From Mangrovibacterium diazotrophicum (GTDB taxonomy: Bacteria; Bacteroidota; Bacteroidia; Bacteroidales; Prolixibacteraceae): a stretch of DNA of 64,000 nt. The notes below the pieces were generated by a model. It was not told the origin of the DNA, made no database searches, and saw only the letters and a list, made by a program, of their open reading frames with translations. The stretch spans positions 1,475,320 to 1,539,319 of the forward strand of contig NZ_RAPN01000001.1 in NCBI RefSeq assembly GCF_003610535.1, read 5' to 3'. Below are positions 15,895 to 24,230 of the stretch, piece after piece. The position numbers were made by a program, and so were the translations under genes. How positions within the stretch are numbered: the stretch's first letter is position 1; each line of letters starts with the position of its first letter.

Positions 15895-17799
15895 ATGAAA
15901 AGGAATATCGCTGCGCTAATTCTTCTTTTAGCTCTATTCGCATGTGAATTTTCGCCTTCTGAAGTTCCACTATCCGATATTGAAGAACCGCCTGAAATCG
16001 CTCCAGAGATCTTCTTCGAGCTCAACCCTGAAATGGATACGCTAAAGCTTTCTGAAAATACCTGGATAAGCTACGAAGTTGAAACCGGCGACAGGGAATT
16101 GTATCAAATTAAGGTTGCACTAGACAATACCGAAATCGGCAATGTGAACTATGAATCCAATCAAAAAGTGAGAGCCTATATTCCGGCTACTTCCCTGTCC
16201 GACGGGATTCACCAGTTAAAAATTACCACGTATACCTCAACGAATTCGGGAAGTATTGCTGATAAAATCGGCAGCGAAGCCTATGGGTACGAATTGATCT
16301 GGCCGGTAATCATCAATAAAGAAGCCAAACGGGAATTTGCATTCACAACTGTTGAAGCTATTCCGGAAGGAATCAAAATAAACTGGACGGCATACCCGTA
16401 TGCAGATTTTGATCATTATGAATTAAGTATCTCAAATTATGGATCATCCGGACAAATAGTAAACATCGAAGATCCGGCGATAAACTACTACATAGACTCG
16501 AATTATATTGAGGGAATTTATTCGAATTACACCATCAAACTTATTGATAAGAATTCCGGATTCAACATTGATTTTGCCGGCTTCAACATGCCAATTGAGC
16601 CACCAGTAGTGCAGGTTAATCCGGATTGCACCGTTGACCTGCAGTGGAACCGCTCAAAAAACGAATCTTTTGTCAGCCAATACTGTATCATGACATCTGT
16701 CCCCAACTACGGGACGAAAGAAGAATATGATCTGGAAGATTTGAATGACACAACAATCACGTTGGATCAAAAGATAGGTTTTGCCGGAGACTACCAGGCT
16801 CAACTTCGCTATATCCCCAAAGGCTATGATAATTATCACTCCGTTCTGAACACCTCAGGAGGAGTAGTTACTTTCGCTTTGGGAGATTCCATTCCCAGAT
16901 TTGAAGAAGCTTTCCGGGTTGTTGCTGATAATTCCCTCATCCTCTACAAAAACAAAACCATCTTTAAATATGCGCTTGAAACTGGTGAAAGTTCAGAACC
17001 AATCACAATCAATCTTGAGGGAAATGGCTACACGGGGATGATTTATGGTTCTCCTGATGGCAATTGCTTTGGATACCTGGAGAATCACAAGTTGGTTATT
17101 CGTCAAAGCTCCGACTTTTCGATTCTAAGTGAAACTGCGATTGATGGATTTGACGGGTACAATCTCCAGTTAAACGGAATCTCTATATCCAACAATGGAT
17201 TAATTGGAACGACCGATTATTTCAAACACTTTTGCCTTTACGATGCTTCAACAGGACAAAAACTATTGGAGAAGGAATATGGCTCTGATCTTTATCCCCG
17301 AAAAGTTCTTATTTCTGGCGATGGAAAAAATCTAGCTGTCATGGCTAATGTTTACAGTAAATACACCACAGATTTAATCTACTACCAATTCGATGGCACC
17401 CAATTAACCGAATTAGGAAGTGTATCCGGGGTACTGGAAGACAGCTGGGAAGTACAGATGTATGGCCCTGCGGAGACCAACCAACTGGTTGTATCGCACT
17501 GGAACAACATGTACGATTACCTGATTGAAATCAGAGATTCCCGGACATTTGAGTTGATCTATTCTGCAAGTGTTCCCACGCATTTTGTTCCGGTTGCTTA
17601 TGATTTTACTACGGAACGTGCTATTACTCAATATCACGCATTTCCAGTTCAAAAGTATTCCTATTTGTTCGACCTCAAAACAGGTCAAAAAACCAAAGCT
17701 GTATTCTTTAGCGGCAGAGAACCATTACTCTTCCACAACGGGACTGTATTTGCCGGCAACGGGAGATCAATACCTATTGACGAGTATTTATCTGAATAG
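15895..17799 (+). CDS. Large lipoprotein with fibronectin-like and beta-propeller-like regions
   Basis: The ATG at 15895 is chosen because it gives a clean lipoprotein signal (LLLALFAC); the frame is open further up to 15760 but that part is basic and unlike a signal. About 634 residues. Two stretches near the middle look like fibronectin type III folds (INWTAYPYADFDHYELSIS and DLQWNRSKNESFVSQYCI). The C-terminal 270 residues show repeated hydrophobic strands ending in aromatic-Asp turns, as in WD40/YVTN-type propellers. It is probably a surface or periplasmic binding protein. It is followed 23 bases later by a beta-barrel protein gene and is likely co-transcribed with it. Confidence 0.65.
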   Translation: MKRNIAALILLLALFACEFSPSEVPLSDIEEPPEIAPEIFFELNPEMDTLKLSENTWISYEVETGDRELYQIKVALDNTEIGNVNYESNQKVRAYIPATSLSDGIHQLKITTYTSTNSGSIADKIGSEAYGYELIWPVIINKEAKREFAFTTVEAIPEGIKINWTAYPYADFDHYELSISNYGSSGQIVNIEDPAINYYIDSNYIEGIYSNYTIKLIDKNSGFNIDFAGFNMPIEPPVVQVNPDCTVDLQWNRSKNESFVSQYCIMTSVPNYGTKEEYDLEDLNDTTITLDQKIGFAGDYQAQLRYIPKGYDNYHSVLNTSGGVVTFALGDSIPRFEEAFRVVADNSLILYKNKTIFKYALETGESSEPITINLEGNGYTGMIYGSPDGNCFGYLENHKLVIRQSSDFSILSETAIDGFDGYNLQLNGISISNNGLIGTTDYFKHFCLYDASTGQKLLEKEYGSDLYPRKVLISGDGKNLAVMANVYSKYTTDLIYYQFDGTQLTELGSVSGVLEDSWEVQMYGPAETNQLVVSHWNNMYDYLIEIRDSRTFELIYSASVPTHFVPVAYDFTTERAITQYHAFPVQKYSYLFDLKTGQKTKAVFFSGREPLLFHNGTVFAGNGRSIPIDEYLSE

Positions 17800-17822
17800 A
17801 GCTATTTACAAGACACAATTCC

Positions 17823-18533
17823 ATGAAAAAGATAAAACTTATATTCATACTGTCCTTGGTTGCCGTCAGCCAATTATCAGCACAAACGTTAGCTGAAAAC
17901 CTGAAGTTTGGTATAATGGGCGGCTATGACTTTTTCGCCCAGGATGAACTGAAAGCAGTCAACACCAGCGTAATGAATTCGTTGCCGTTCGAGAGTAAGG
18001 TTATCAATGATTATAAACCATCATTTTATTTCGGCACCTATCTTCAATACCAGCTTTTTAATCACTTCGACATTGGTCCTTCCTATGAATATCACTACTC
18101 CGGCTCAAGAGTTGGAAGTCGCGATTATTCAGGGCAATTCATTTTCGACCAGTATATTCATACTCATCAGATCGCATTGAAAATAGACTATGCACTAGTT
18201 TCTTCCGATAGGATTGAGGCTTGTATACAATTAAATAGCGGCGTTAACCTCAGCTCTTGGAAAATGGACACTGATTTCGAGTTGGGAGATAACGGACAAT
18301 ACGAAAATCAACAAAGTACTGATGAATTCAAAGGACTCAGCTGGCACGTCTCCCCTGCAATCAAATGTGCTTACCAACTTGGTCCCAAGATTTCACTGAC
18401 CGCGGCTGCTGCATATGCTTTTGATCTGGATCCAAAGTATCATTACAAAGACAACAAAGATTGGAAAGCAACCCAATATCCAAAGTGGAGTGGATTGAAT
18501 TTTTCGATAGGACTCGAATTTCATTTCAAATAA
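17823..18533 (+). CDS. Outer-membrane beta-barrel protein (OmpA/porin-like, unknown role)
   Basis: 236 residues. A signal peptide (MKKIKLIFILSLVAV...SAQ) is followed by amphipathic strands with alternating aromatic residues (LKFGIMGGYDFF, FYFGTYLQYQLF, FDIGPSYEYHYSG) and a final strand FSIGLEFHFK ending in Phe-Lys, typical of eight- to ten-stranded outer-membrane barrels in Bacteroidota. It directly follows the large lipoprotein gene, so the two may form a surface complex. Confidence 0.75.
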   Translation: MKKIKLIFILSLVAVSQLSAQTLAENLKFGIMGGYDFFAQDELKAVNTSVMNSLPFESKVINDYKPSFYFGTYLQYQLFNHFDIGPSYEYHYSGSRVGSRDYSGQFIFDQYIHTHQIALKIDYALVSSDRIEACIQLNSGVNLSSWKMDTDFELGDNGQYENQQSTDEFKGLSWHVSPAIKCAYQLGPKISLTAAAAYAFDLDPKYHYKDNKDWKATQYPKWSGLNFSIGLEFHFK

Positions 18534-18748
18534 GGTTACTTCGTAATAACAGTTGCTTTCGACCACCACGACAGTCAGATCATTAATTTACGAATTCCCA
18601 GTAAATCAATTCTCGGTATCAATCCGAATAGTAAGAATTCGCTAATTCCAAAACTCAGCCAAAGCCTCGGCTTGTTGTAAAACTGTATAGGTTGTGACAA
18701 GTTACAACGAAAGCTCATTTCAATTCCTGTATGGTACGATTGTGAGTA
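18534..18748. other. Intergenic stretch before the RNA-gene remnant
   Basis: No gene and no 5' half of a tmRNA or tRNA is seen; in particular no GGGGATG or GGAGATG acceptor start and no tag-peptide frame ending YALAA. Confidence 0.45.
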
Positions 18749-18780
18749 TGGACAAGGGGTCGAATCCCGGCATCTCCACT
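18749..18780 (+). ncRNA. Remnant of a tmRNA or tRNA 3' end (probable attachment-site scar)
   Basis: GGACAAGGGGTCGAATCCC is followed by GGCATCTCCACT. This looks like a T-arm (GGG-GTCGAAT-CCC, one base off the standard TTCGAAT loop) plus the 3' acceptor strand CATCTCCAC. CATCTCC would pair with the GGGGATG start usual for tmRNA. The 5' part is absent, and an intrinsic terminator follows 22 bases later, as after a real RNA gene. Integrative elements commonly use tmRNA/tRNA 3' ends, so a displaced 3' end is the simplest reading. It is not a functional gene. Confidence 0.4.
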
Positions 18781-18801
18781 TTTAAGAAATGTATCAACCT
18801 A

Positions 18802-18834
18802 AAAGCGAGAAACTTGAATAGCTCGCTTTTTTTT
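18802..18834 (+). terminator. Strong intrinsic terminator
   Basis: AAAGCGAG (18802-18809) pairs perfectly with CTCGCTTT (18822-18829), followed by TTTTT. Confidence 0.85.
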
Positions 18835-19018
18835 CTTTGGCTAACCAAACAGAAAATAATAATGAAATTTATCGTTTAATGAAATTTTCTTTCCGCCACT
18901 GAGCCTATCTTATTATTTCATCAGTCGGCCTACCCTCTCTTTGGGCTTTTGGAACTGCTACATTTGACTGGACGGTAGGTTAAGTAGAATCTATTTACCT
19001 ACATTATGTCTTAATAGA

Positions 19019-19111
19019 ATGATGTTTGACAAAGGATATGAGAAGAAACTAGTAGAACTGTCCTATGTGAAGGGATACACCAATGAGATCGCTGATGAAC
19101 TAGTCTTTTAG
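19019..19111 (+). pseudogene. 5' fragment of an IS3-family orfA (first element)
   Basis: A 30-codon frame starting MMFDKGYEKKLVELSYVKG and continuing YTNEIADEL. This is the beginning of an IS3-family OrfA HTH domain (usual continuation: AeeLGI...). It stops abruptly at a CTAG junction shared with a second, oppositely oriented fragment. The upstream TGACTGGACGGTAGGTTAAG at 18965 may belong to the element's end. Nothing of orfB remains. Confidence 0.6.
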
Positions 19112-19348
19112 CATGACGTTATCCAGACTCAGATCCGCATACATCTGCTTGAGTTTGCGATTCTCTTCTTCCAACTCTTTTAAACGCCTGAGTTGTGAAG
19201 AATCCATACCTGCATACTTCTTGCGCCAGTTGTAAAATATGGCTTTCTAGACGCCATATTCTCTGCACAGCACTTGGGTATCAATGCCGCTTTCAAACTC
19301 CTTTAAGACCTTGGAGATCTGACTTTCTGTAAATCTGACTTTTTTCAT
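19100..19348 (-). pseudogene. Broken IS3-family orfA (second element)
   Basis: Read from the ATG at 19348: MKKVRFTESQISKVLKEFES, then GIDTQVLCREYGV, an in-frame TAG at codon 34, then KAIFYNWRKKYAGMDSSQL and RRLKELEEENRKLKQMYADL before a stop at 19100-19102. This is the HTH plus leucine-zipper layout of IS3-group OrfA. It is inactivated by the internal stop and truncated at the C-terminus where the family continues ALKD...KK. orfB is missing. Confidence 0.8.
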
Positions 19349-19390
19349 CTTGATTTTCGACTGCTTAAAATTACTAATTTGTCTAATTTT

Positions 19391-19407
19391 AAACTGTCCT
19401 ATTTTCA
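19391..19407 (-). mobile_element. Probable terminal repeat of the second IS3 remnant
   Basis: On the minus strand TGAAAATAGGACAGTTT stands 43 bases before the orfA ATG, beginning with TGA as IS3-family ends do. The opposite end is gone. Confidence 0.45.
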
Positions 19408-19466
19408 GCTAAGGCTACAGAGTGAAATTACGCCCAAAAATACGACAATCATTCTCTTTTTCTTGT

Positions 19467-20711
19467 CTATATATTCGTAAATACAGACCAATCACAATGT
19501 TCATTGCCCGACTCGATAGCTTGCTCCATTTTAGAAATGATGATGGGAGCATAGTCCAAAGAACAAGACGTTGCGTTCGATGCTTTAAGCATCAGTTTTA
19601 CATCCTTAAGCCCTCCCGAAAGTTCAAAACCAACATTTTCCTGATATTCACGATCCATAATCTTTTGCGCATAAAATTTGAGTATCGGGTTTGAATAACT
19701 GGATTCAAATATTTGCTTGTAAAATGCCCGACCGATGCCTGTTGCATCCCCCATAGCATATAATTGCCCCATCAACTCCATATTAGATACGGCAAAATAG
19801 TTAACTGATAATTTCGCATAGTTCGCAAGCCAAGGGTCATTTCCAATCACAAGTGTTGCAGCTGAATACGCTGAAGATACCTCCCTACATTGATCAATAC
19901 ATTCTTTTTCACCTGCCATTAAAGTAAGCAGTTCTCCGGATTCTGCAGCATCTGGTCTTCCAACGACTGCCCCCATAACAAAATGGCTGCCATGCTTACG
20001 ATGGATTTCCTCCAATTCCCTGGATAGTTCCGGCGATATAGTCGTTGCGCAAAGGTGAATTCCTCCTTTTGCTAAACCCGCCAGGATACCATCTTTTGCA
20101 TTGACAATATTCCGAACCGATTCATCGTCCATCAGAGAGGTGACAACTATATTTGCAAGACTGGCCGCCTCAGACGGCGTTTTTGCCAATATGGCTCCCT
20201 TTTCTACAAAAGGTATGGCTTTATTGCTCGTACGATTATAAACCACCAGCTCAAATCCTGCTGCTTGAATATTAGCGGCTATACCTTTCCCCATTTTACC
20301 GAGCCCAATCATGGCTACTCTTGGGGATTTCTCGTCCCTTGCTTTCGTTTCACCGGCTTTAAGTGCCTTAATTAACAAGCTAAACCACTGTGCTACTGAC
20401 AAATCCCCCACCATATTTACGTCTCCATTATCCATTGCCCTGAATAATGCTTGCGGATCGCTACTGGTCATGGTTTTGAAAGCGACGTTAACATCTTTCC
20501 ACACCATTTGCACATCTGCATCTCCGAACCTTTCTGCTTTAGTGAATATGTGCCCTTTGCTAAATGTAAACAGTCGTCCGACGCTACGATCAGCCGTTCT
20601 AATTAGTATTGATCCGGTTCTGGTTTTTAGTCGTTGACGAAAAAGATCATTGTTCTTATTTGCCATTTTCATCTTTATCGACAAACCCAATAGTAATAAC
20701 GATAGTTTCAT
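19467..20711 (-). CDS. SCP2-like domain fused to a beta-hydroxyacid-dehydrogenase-type oxidoreductase
   Basis: 414 residues. Residues about 20-120 resemble an SCP2 sterol-carrier fold (FRQRLKTRTGSILIRTADRS, then GDADVQMVWKDVNVAFKTM). From residue 131 a Rossmann NAD(P)-binding domain begins (VAMIGLGKMGKGIAANIQAAG, Gly136-Gly141), followed by the 6-phosphogluconate/3-hydroxyisobutyrate dehydrogenase layout: VYNRTSNKA, LMDDESVRNIV, and the substrate-domain helix LANYAKLSVNYF with the likely catalytic Lys. Such proteins reduce or oxidise small hydroxyacids, or imines in related groups; the SCP2 part suggests a hydrophobic substrate. A Crp/Fnr gene lies 78 bases upstream in the same direction and is probably its regulator. 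Confidence 0.8.
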   Translation of the reverse strand: MKLSLLLLGLSIKMKMANKNNDLFRQRLKTRTGSILIRTADRSVGRLFTFSKGHIFTKAERFGDADVQMVWKDVNVAFKTMTSSDPQALFRAMDNGDVNMVGDLSVAQWFSLLIKALKAGETKARDEKSPRVAMIGLGKMGKGIAANIQAAGFELVVYNRTSNKAIPFVEKGAILAKTPSEAASLANIVVTSLMDDESVRNIVNAKDGILAGLAKGGIHLCATTISPELSRELEEIHRKHGSHFVMGAVVGRPDAAESGELLTLMAGEKECIDQCREVSSAYSAATLVIGNDPWLANYAKLSVNYFAVSNMELMGQLYAMGDATGIGRAFYKQIFESSYSNPILKFYAQKIMDREYQENVGFELSGGLKDVKLMLKASNATSCSLDYAPIIISKMEQAIESGNEHCDWSVFTNI

Positions 20712-20789
20712 AATGCTGTTATTTTAAAAATTACAGCACAAAGATCAGTTCCCCAAAAAATTTGGACGATAACAATTGTTAAGAAGTCA

Positions 20790-21344
20790 TTATCGTCTGT
20801 TTCTTATTCGACTCAGTGATACCGAAGTAATTCCTAAATAAGATGCTATATAATGTTGGGGAATGCGTCTGATTATTTCTGGATGCGTTTTAATCAACTC
20901 CTCATATCGTTCAGTTGGAGAATCTTTTATCCTTGAAAGGAAAAGTTGTCCATAGTCACTGAATCGTTGAAAAATAAACTCTTGAAACCTGTCTTTAAAA
21001 TCCGGGGATGCAACCAACAGTTTATTAAACTCTTTCTGTTCTAATGAAATAAGGGTCGATGGTTCAATGCTTTCAATTGTAAACAGGCTAGGCTTTTGGT
21101 TGACAAAACTGTCAATGGATGCAACGGGCTTTCCTTCGAAAAAGAACTGGAAGGTGATATCTTTCCCATCTTTATTAAACCATTCTCGAAGACAGCCTTC
21201 TTTGACGATATAAATCTCATTAGCAATGTCTCCTTCATGTAACAAAACTGTTTTCGGAGGCACCTTTTTTTCAACAAGTATATTTTGCAACCGATCCCGC
21301 ATCGATCTATCTTCGCTTATCGAATTTAGAAGCTTATCGAACAT
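20790..21344 (-). CDS. Crp/Fnr-family transcriptional regulator
   Basis: 184 residues. The cyclic-nucleotide-binding-type domain is typical (PPKTVLLHEGDIANEIYIV, EGCLREWFNKDGKDITFQFF, GKPVASIDSF), and the C-terminal HTH reads IPQHYIASYLGITSVSLSRIRNR. It belongs to the Bacteroidota group without Fnr cysteines. It precedes the SCP2-dehydrogenase fusion and may control it. It is only distantly similar to the Crp/Fnr gene at 10 kb. Confidence 0.9.
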   Translation of the reverse strand: MFDKLLNSISEDRSMRDRLQNILVEKKVPPKTVLLHEGDIANEIYIVKEGCLREWFNKDGKDITFQFFFEGKPVASIDSFVNQKPSLFTIESIEPSTLISLEQKEFNKLLVASPDFKDRFQEFIFQRFSDYGQLFLSRIKDSPTERYEELIKTHPEIIRRIPQHYIASYLGITSVSLSRIRNRR

Positions 21345-21640
21345 TATCCAGATTTTTTCATCATTTGTAAAGAATCAAAAATAGAACATATCAATTTCAT
21401 TTTCACCTCTGAACACGACCAATATGTGAAAAGTTAACACCTCCTCACAAAGCTAAATGGAAGATCAAATTTCGGACGACAAAATAAGAAGCCCTTTACT
21501 CAAAACTAAAAATAGAAATAGGCTGATATCGGATGAATCAAAACGTCATCGCCAGATAGATCCCCAAACCATTTGACGAAATAACAAAGGAAAAAAAAGA
21601 GATCCAAAAGAAATGGAGCACACTGTAAAGACATTACCAA

Positions 21641-22069
21641 TCAATATAACAGTTCAATTTCTATTTTCGTGTCTTTGACTAAGGAAAAACAACAATCCCG
21701 AAAATCGGGAGCTGAAAGATGAGGTTTGATGTTGTTTGAAAAACCGTATCCCTCTTTCGGTATCCCCAGGAATGAACGATCCAGATCCTTATTGCTATTT
21801 TTATCGTGGAATATTATCATTGCATATTCCCCTTGAGGTAAATCATCAATTGTGAATACGTCACTGTCTTTCTCTACTTTAAACCTATAAATCCGGTATT
21901 CTTCTTTTTCTTTCAAAAAAGTTTTGTCGTTATTAAAAATACTAACCTGCAAATCCCCCTGTGCTGATTCGACATTGGGAACGATAAGCTTCAACACAGG
22001 TGATTGAGCATAGTTACTCAAAGCCAGCAAAATAAAACAAAAACAGAAAAGGTATTTTATTATTTTCAT
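21641..22069 (-). CDS. DUF2141 secreted protein
   Basis: 142 residues with a signal peptide (FCFILLALSNYAQ). The body follows DUF2141: GDLQVSIFNNDKTFL, a DLPQGEYAMIIFHDKNSNKDLD core and FLGIPKEGYGFSNN. These small periplasmic proteins form a beta-sandwich of unknown function. It stands alone, with about 300 bases of A/T-rich sequence on its 3' side and about 220 bases on its 5' side. Confidence 0.9.
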   Translation of the reverse strand: MKIIKYLFCFCFILLALSNYAQSPVLKLIVPNVESAQGDLQVSIFNNDKTFLKEKEEYRIYRFKVEKDSDVFTIDDLPQGEYAMIIFHDKNSNKDLDRSFLGIPKEGYGFSNNIKPHLSAPDFRDCCFSLVKDTKIEIELLY

Positions 22070-22291
22070 TTAAAGAAGTTTTGATTTGATATTCGTGATT
22101 CGTGATTTTAGAATCCGCCATCTCTCCCTTTACATCGGTGAAATATTTGCGACACAATCCTAGTTAAGCGTGTTAATGCCGTTGTGTCACTAGCGTAGCA
22201 TTCTTATTTTTATCTGTAGCAAAATGAAGTTCGGCACTGCATCCGGTTGCACCTTCCAGAATACAATCAAGAAGGTGCTAAGTCATCTTCA

Positions 22292-22768
22292 CTAACTAAT
22301 GACTCGTTTTATATAAGCGGAGTAATCTTTAACCAATGGTTTATATTCCTGGTGAAACAATTCACTAGAAATAACAAAATCCGCTGTCGATCTGTTGGTT
22401 GCTGTTACAATATTGTACAGTGCGCAAATACGAAGGAGTGCTTTTACATCAACATCGTGAGGCTGAGGCTGCATCGGATCCCACAAGAAAATCAGGATGT
22501 CTACCTTTTGCTCACATATTAATGCTCCAAGTTGTTGGTCTCCACCGAGTGGACCCGATTTTAACCGAGTTACTTGGGGAGGCACTGTATTCGCCAGCAT
22601 GCAATTCTCCTGTAGTACTTTTTCAACCATCGCTCCTGTAGTACCGGTGCAGACAAGGTCATGGAATATCAGTTCTTTCCAGTTGTAATCGACCCAATCT
22701 ACCAAATCCGCCTTGCGGTTGTCATGTGCAACCAAAGCAATTGTTTTCTTTTTTTTGTTCTTGTTCAT
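22292..22768 (-). CDS. mgsA: Methylglyoxal synthase
   Basis: 158 residues. Converts dihydroxyacetone phosphate to methylglyoxal and phosphate in the cytoplasm, a bypass used when sugar phosphates accumulate. Family motifs are present: IALVAHDNRKADLVDW, the phosphate loop TGTTG (residues 41-45), GPLGGDQQ with the catalytic Asp (Asp77) and FLWDPMQPQPHDVDVKALLR. It lies just downstream of the glycoside-hydrolase run in the same direction (131-base gap). That fits relief of triose-phosphate overload, since rhamnose catabolism yields dihydroxyacetone phosphate and lactaldehyde (context inference). Confidence 0.97.
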   Translation of the reverse strand: MNKNKKKKTIALVAHDNRKADLVDWVDYNWKELIFHDLVCTGTTGAMVEKVLQENCMLANTVPPQVTRLKSGPLGGDQQLGALICEQKVDILIFLWDPMQPQPHDVDVKALLRICALYNIVTATNRSTADFVISSELFHQEYKPLVKDYSAYIKRVIS

Positions 22769-22899
22769 ATAAATCAGTTAGTGCGCAACATCGCAGTCAA
22801 GACAATGCCCCTCGCGCTTATTTTGTGTATAAGATTATTGCGACGAAAAAGGGTCATAGAAGCAAAGCATCTGTATCTTATACAACCAGATACGAATAC

Positions 22900-24222
22900 T
22901 CAATGCTTATTAAATACTAGCCAGTCAAGATCCATCAATTGAGTATCTTCCCCGTAAAACCCGAGCCAAATAGCATGTACTCCACTAGTACCTTTCATTT
23001 TTGATGTAATTGTTTGCCATTGGCCATCAAGTTCTCCGGGCACTTTAACCATCCCGATTATCGGCCCCCAAGGTTGATCGGAACGCACAATAACAGTTCC
23101 CCCGTTTTTTAAAGGTTTAACCCGAAGTGTTATTTCATCAGCTCCATCTTGAAAATCAACATATTTGTACGCTACATTGTCCGTGTTGTGTATTTCCGCT
23201 AATTTTTCGTTACCCGGTTCAAACAGCTGAATACGTACATTTCCATACAACAAACAAGCTCTTTCTGAATCAATCTGTTCAAATGCACTAAGGGGGGCCC
23301 CTGCTCCCTGCGAAGTCATTTCTACCTCATTGATACTCCCGTCCGTGTTGAATCCGATGGGCTCGACACAGGCTTTTCTCATCATACGACTGTTGTGGGT
23401 AGATCGGTGATAAAAGACATACCATTGCCCTCCAAATTGGACCACTGAACCGTGATTGTTCCACGTTGCCGGGTCACAATGATCGTTATCAATAATTACG
23501 CCACCATATTTAAATGGCCCCATTGGAGATCTGCTTGTTGAATAGCCAAGGCATGTTGGGCGATTACCACGGCTCATATCTGTATAAACCATGTAATAGA
23601 TTCCATTTCTCTTAAACATGAAATTGCCTTCGTGAAAATGATGCTCCTTTTCGGTCAATACATTCTCGACAATGGTCGATGTATCAATTTCCATCATATT
23701 ATCTTTCAGTTTGGCAATTTTTGCCTCAAATTGTCCCCACATGTAATAGGCTTGTCCATCATCATCAATGAAAACTGCCGGGTCAATCTGTTCAATTCCG
23801 TTCAAATCCATCTTATTCCCATCCACAAAAGGGCCGGTCGGAGAATCACTCACAGCTACCCCCTCTGCTCCCTTTCTATCCGGTTGGCAATAATAGAGAT
23901 AGTAGTTTCCATTTTGATGCGCGCAGTCAGGTGCATATAACTCTTTGTCCGAATAGGAAACCTGGTCGCTATCGCCACGAGAATTAAAAACGTCAGGTGT
24001 CATCTCCCAATTCTCCATATCTGAAGTTGACAGCACGTGATACTTATAGGAACAATAATATGTCGTACTTTCATCCAAAGAGCCATAGACATACAATTTA
24101 CCGTCCTTCCAAACCCGCGCAGAGGGATCAGCAATATAAATGCCAGGTGGTACAATCGGATTTTGAGCATTAACTGCTGCACCGATAAAAAGCAGGGCAC
24201 AAAGGGAAATCAGATATTTCAT
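22900..24222 (-). CDS. GH43-family glycosidase with C-terminal CBM6-like domain
   Basis: 440 residues, signal peptide ending VNAQ. The five-bladed propeller of GH43 is recognisable with its acidic triad: Asp32 (IYIADPS), Asp147 (QIDPAVF) and Glu198 (HFHEGNF). Residues about 310-440 form a beta-sandwich of the CBM6 type (VDFQDGADEITLRVKP, GTVIVRSDQPWGPIIG). Expected activity is removal of arabinofuranose or xylose side chains; a galactosidase activity is possible in some subfamilies. It is secreted. Eight bases separate it from the GH78 gene, so they share a transcript. Confidence 0.9.
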   Translation of the reverse strand: MKYLISLCALLFIGAAVNAQNPIVPPGIYIADPSARVWKDGKLYVYGSLDESTTYYCSYKYHVLSTSDMENWEMTPDVFNSRGDSDQVSYSDKELYAPDCAHQNGNYYLYYCQPDRKGAEGVAVSDSPTGPFVDGNKMDLNGIEQIDPAVFIDDDGQAYYMWGQFEAKIAKLKDNMMEIDTSTIVENVLTEKEHHFHEGNFMFKRNGIYYMVYTDMSRGNRPTCLGYSTSRSPMGPFKYGGVIIDNDHCDPATWNNHGSVVQFGGQWYVFYHRSTHNSRMMRKACVEPIGFNTDGSINEVEMTSQGAGAPLSAFEQIDSERACLLYGNVRIQLFEPGNEKLAEIHNTDNVAYKYVDFQDGADEITLRVKPLKNGGTVIVRSDQPWGPIIGMVKVPGELDGQWQTITSKMKGTSGVHAIWLGFYGEDTQLMDLDWLVFNKH

Positions 24223-24230
24223 GTGAGGTT

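Noticed and set aside
22151-22188. GACACAA/TTGTGTC inverted repeat after methylglyoxal synthase
   Set aside because: Seven-base stem with a 24-base loop and no T-run on the relevant strand; too weak to call a terminator.
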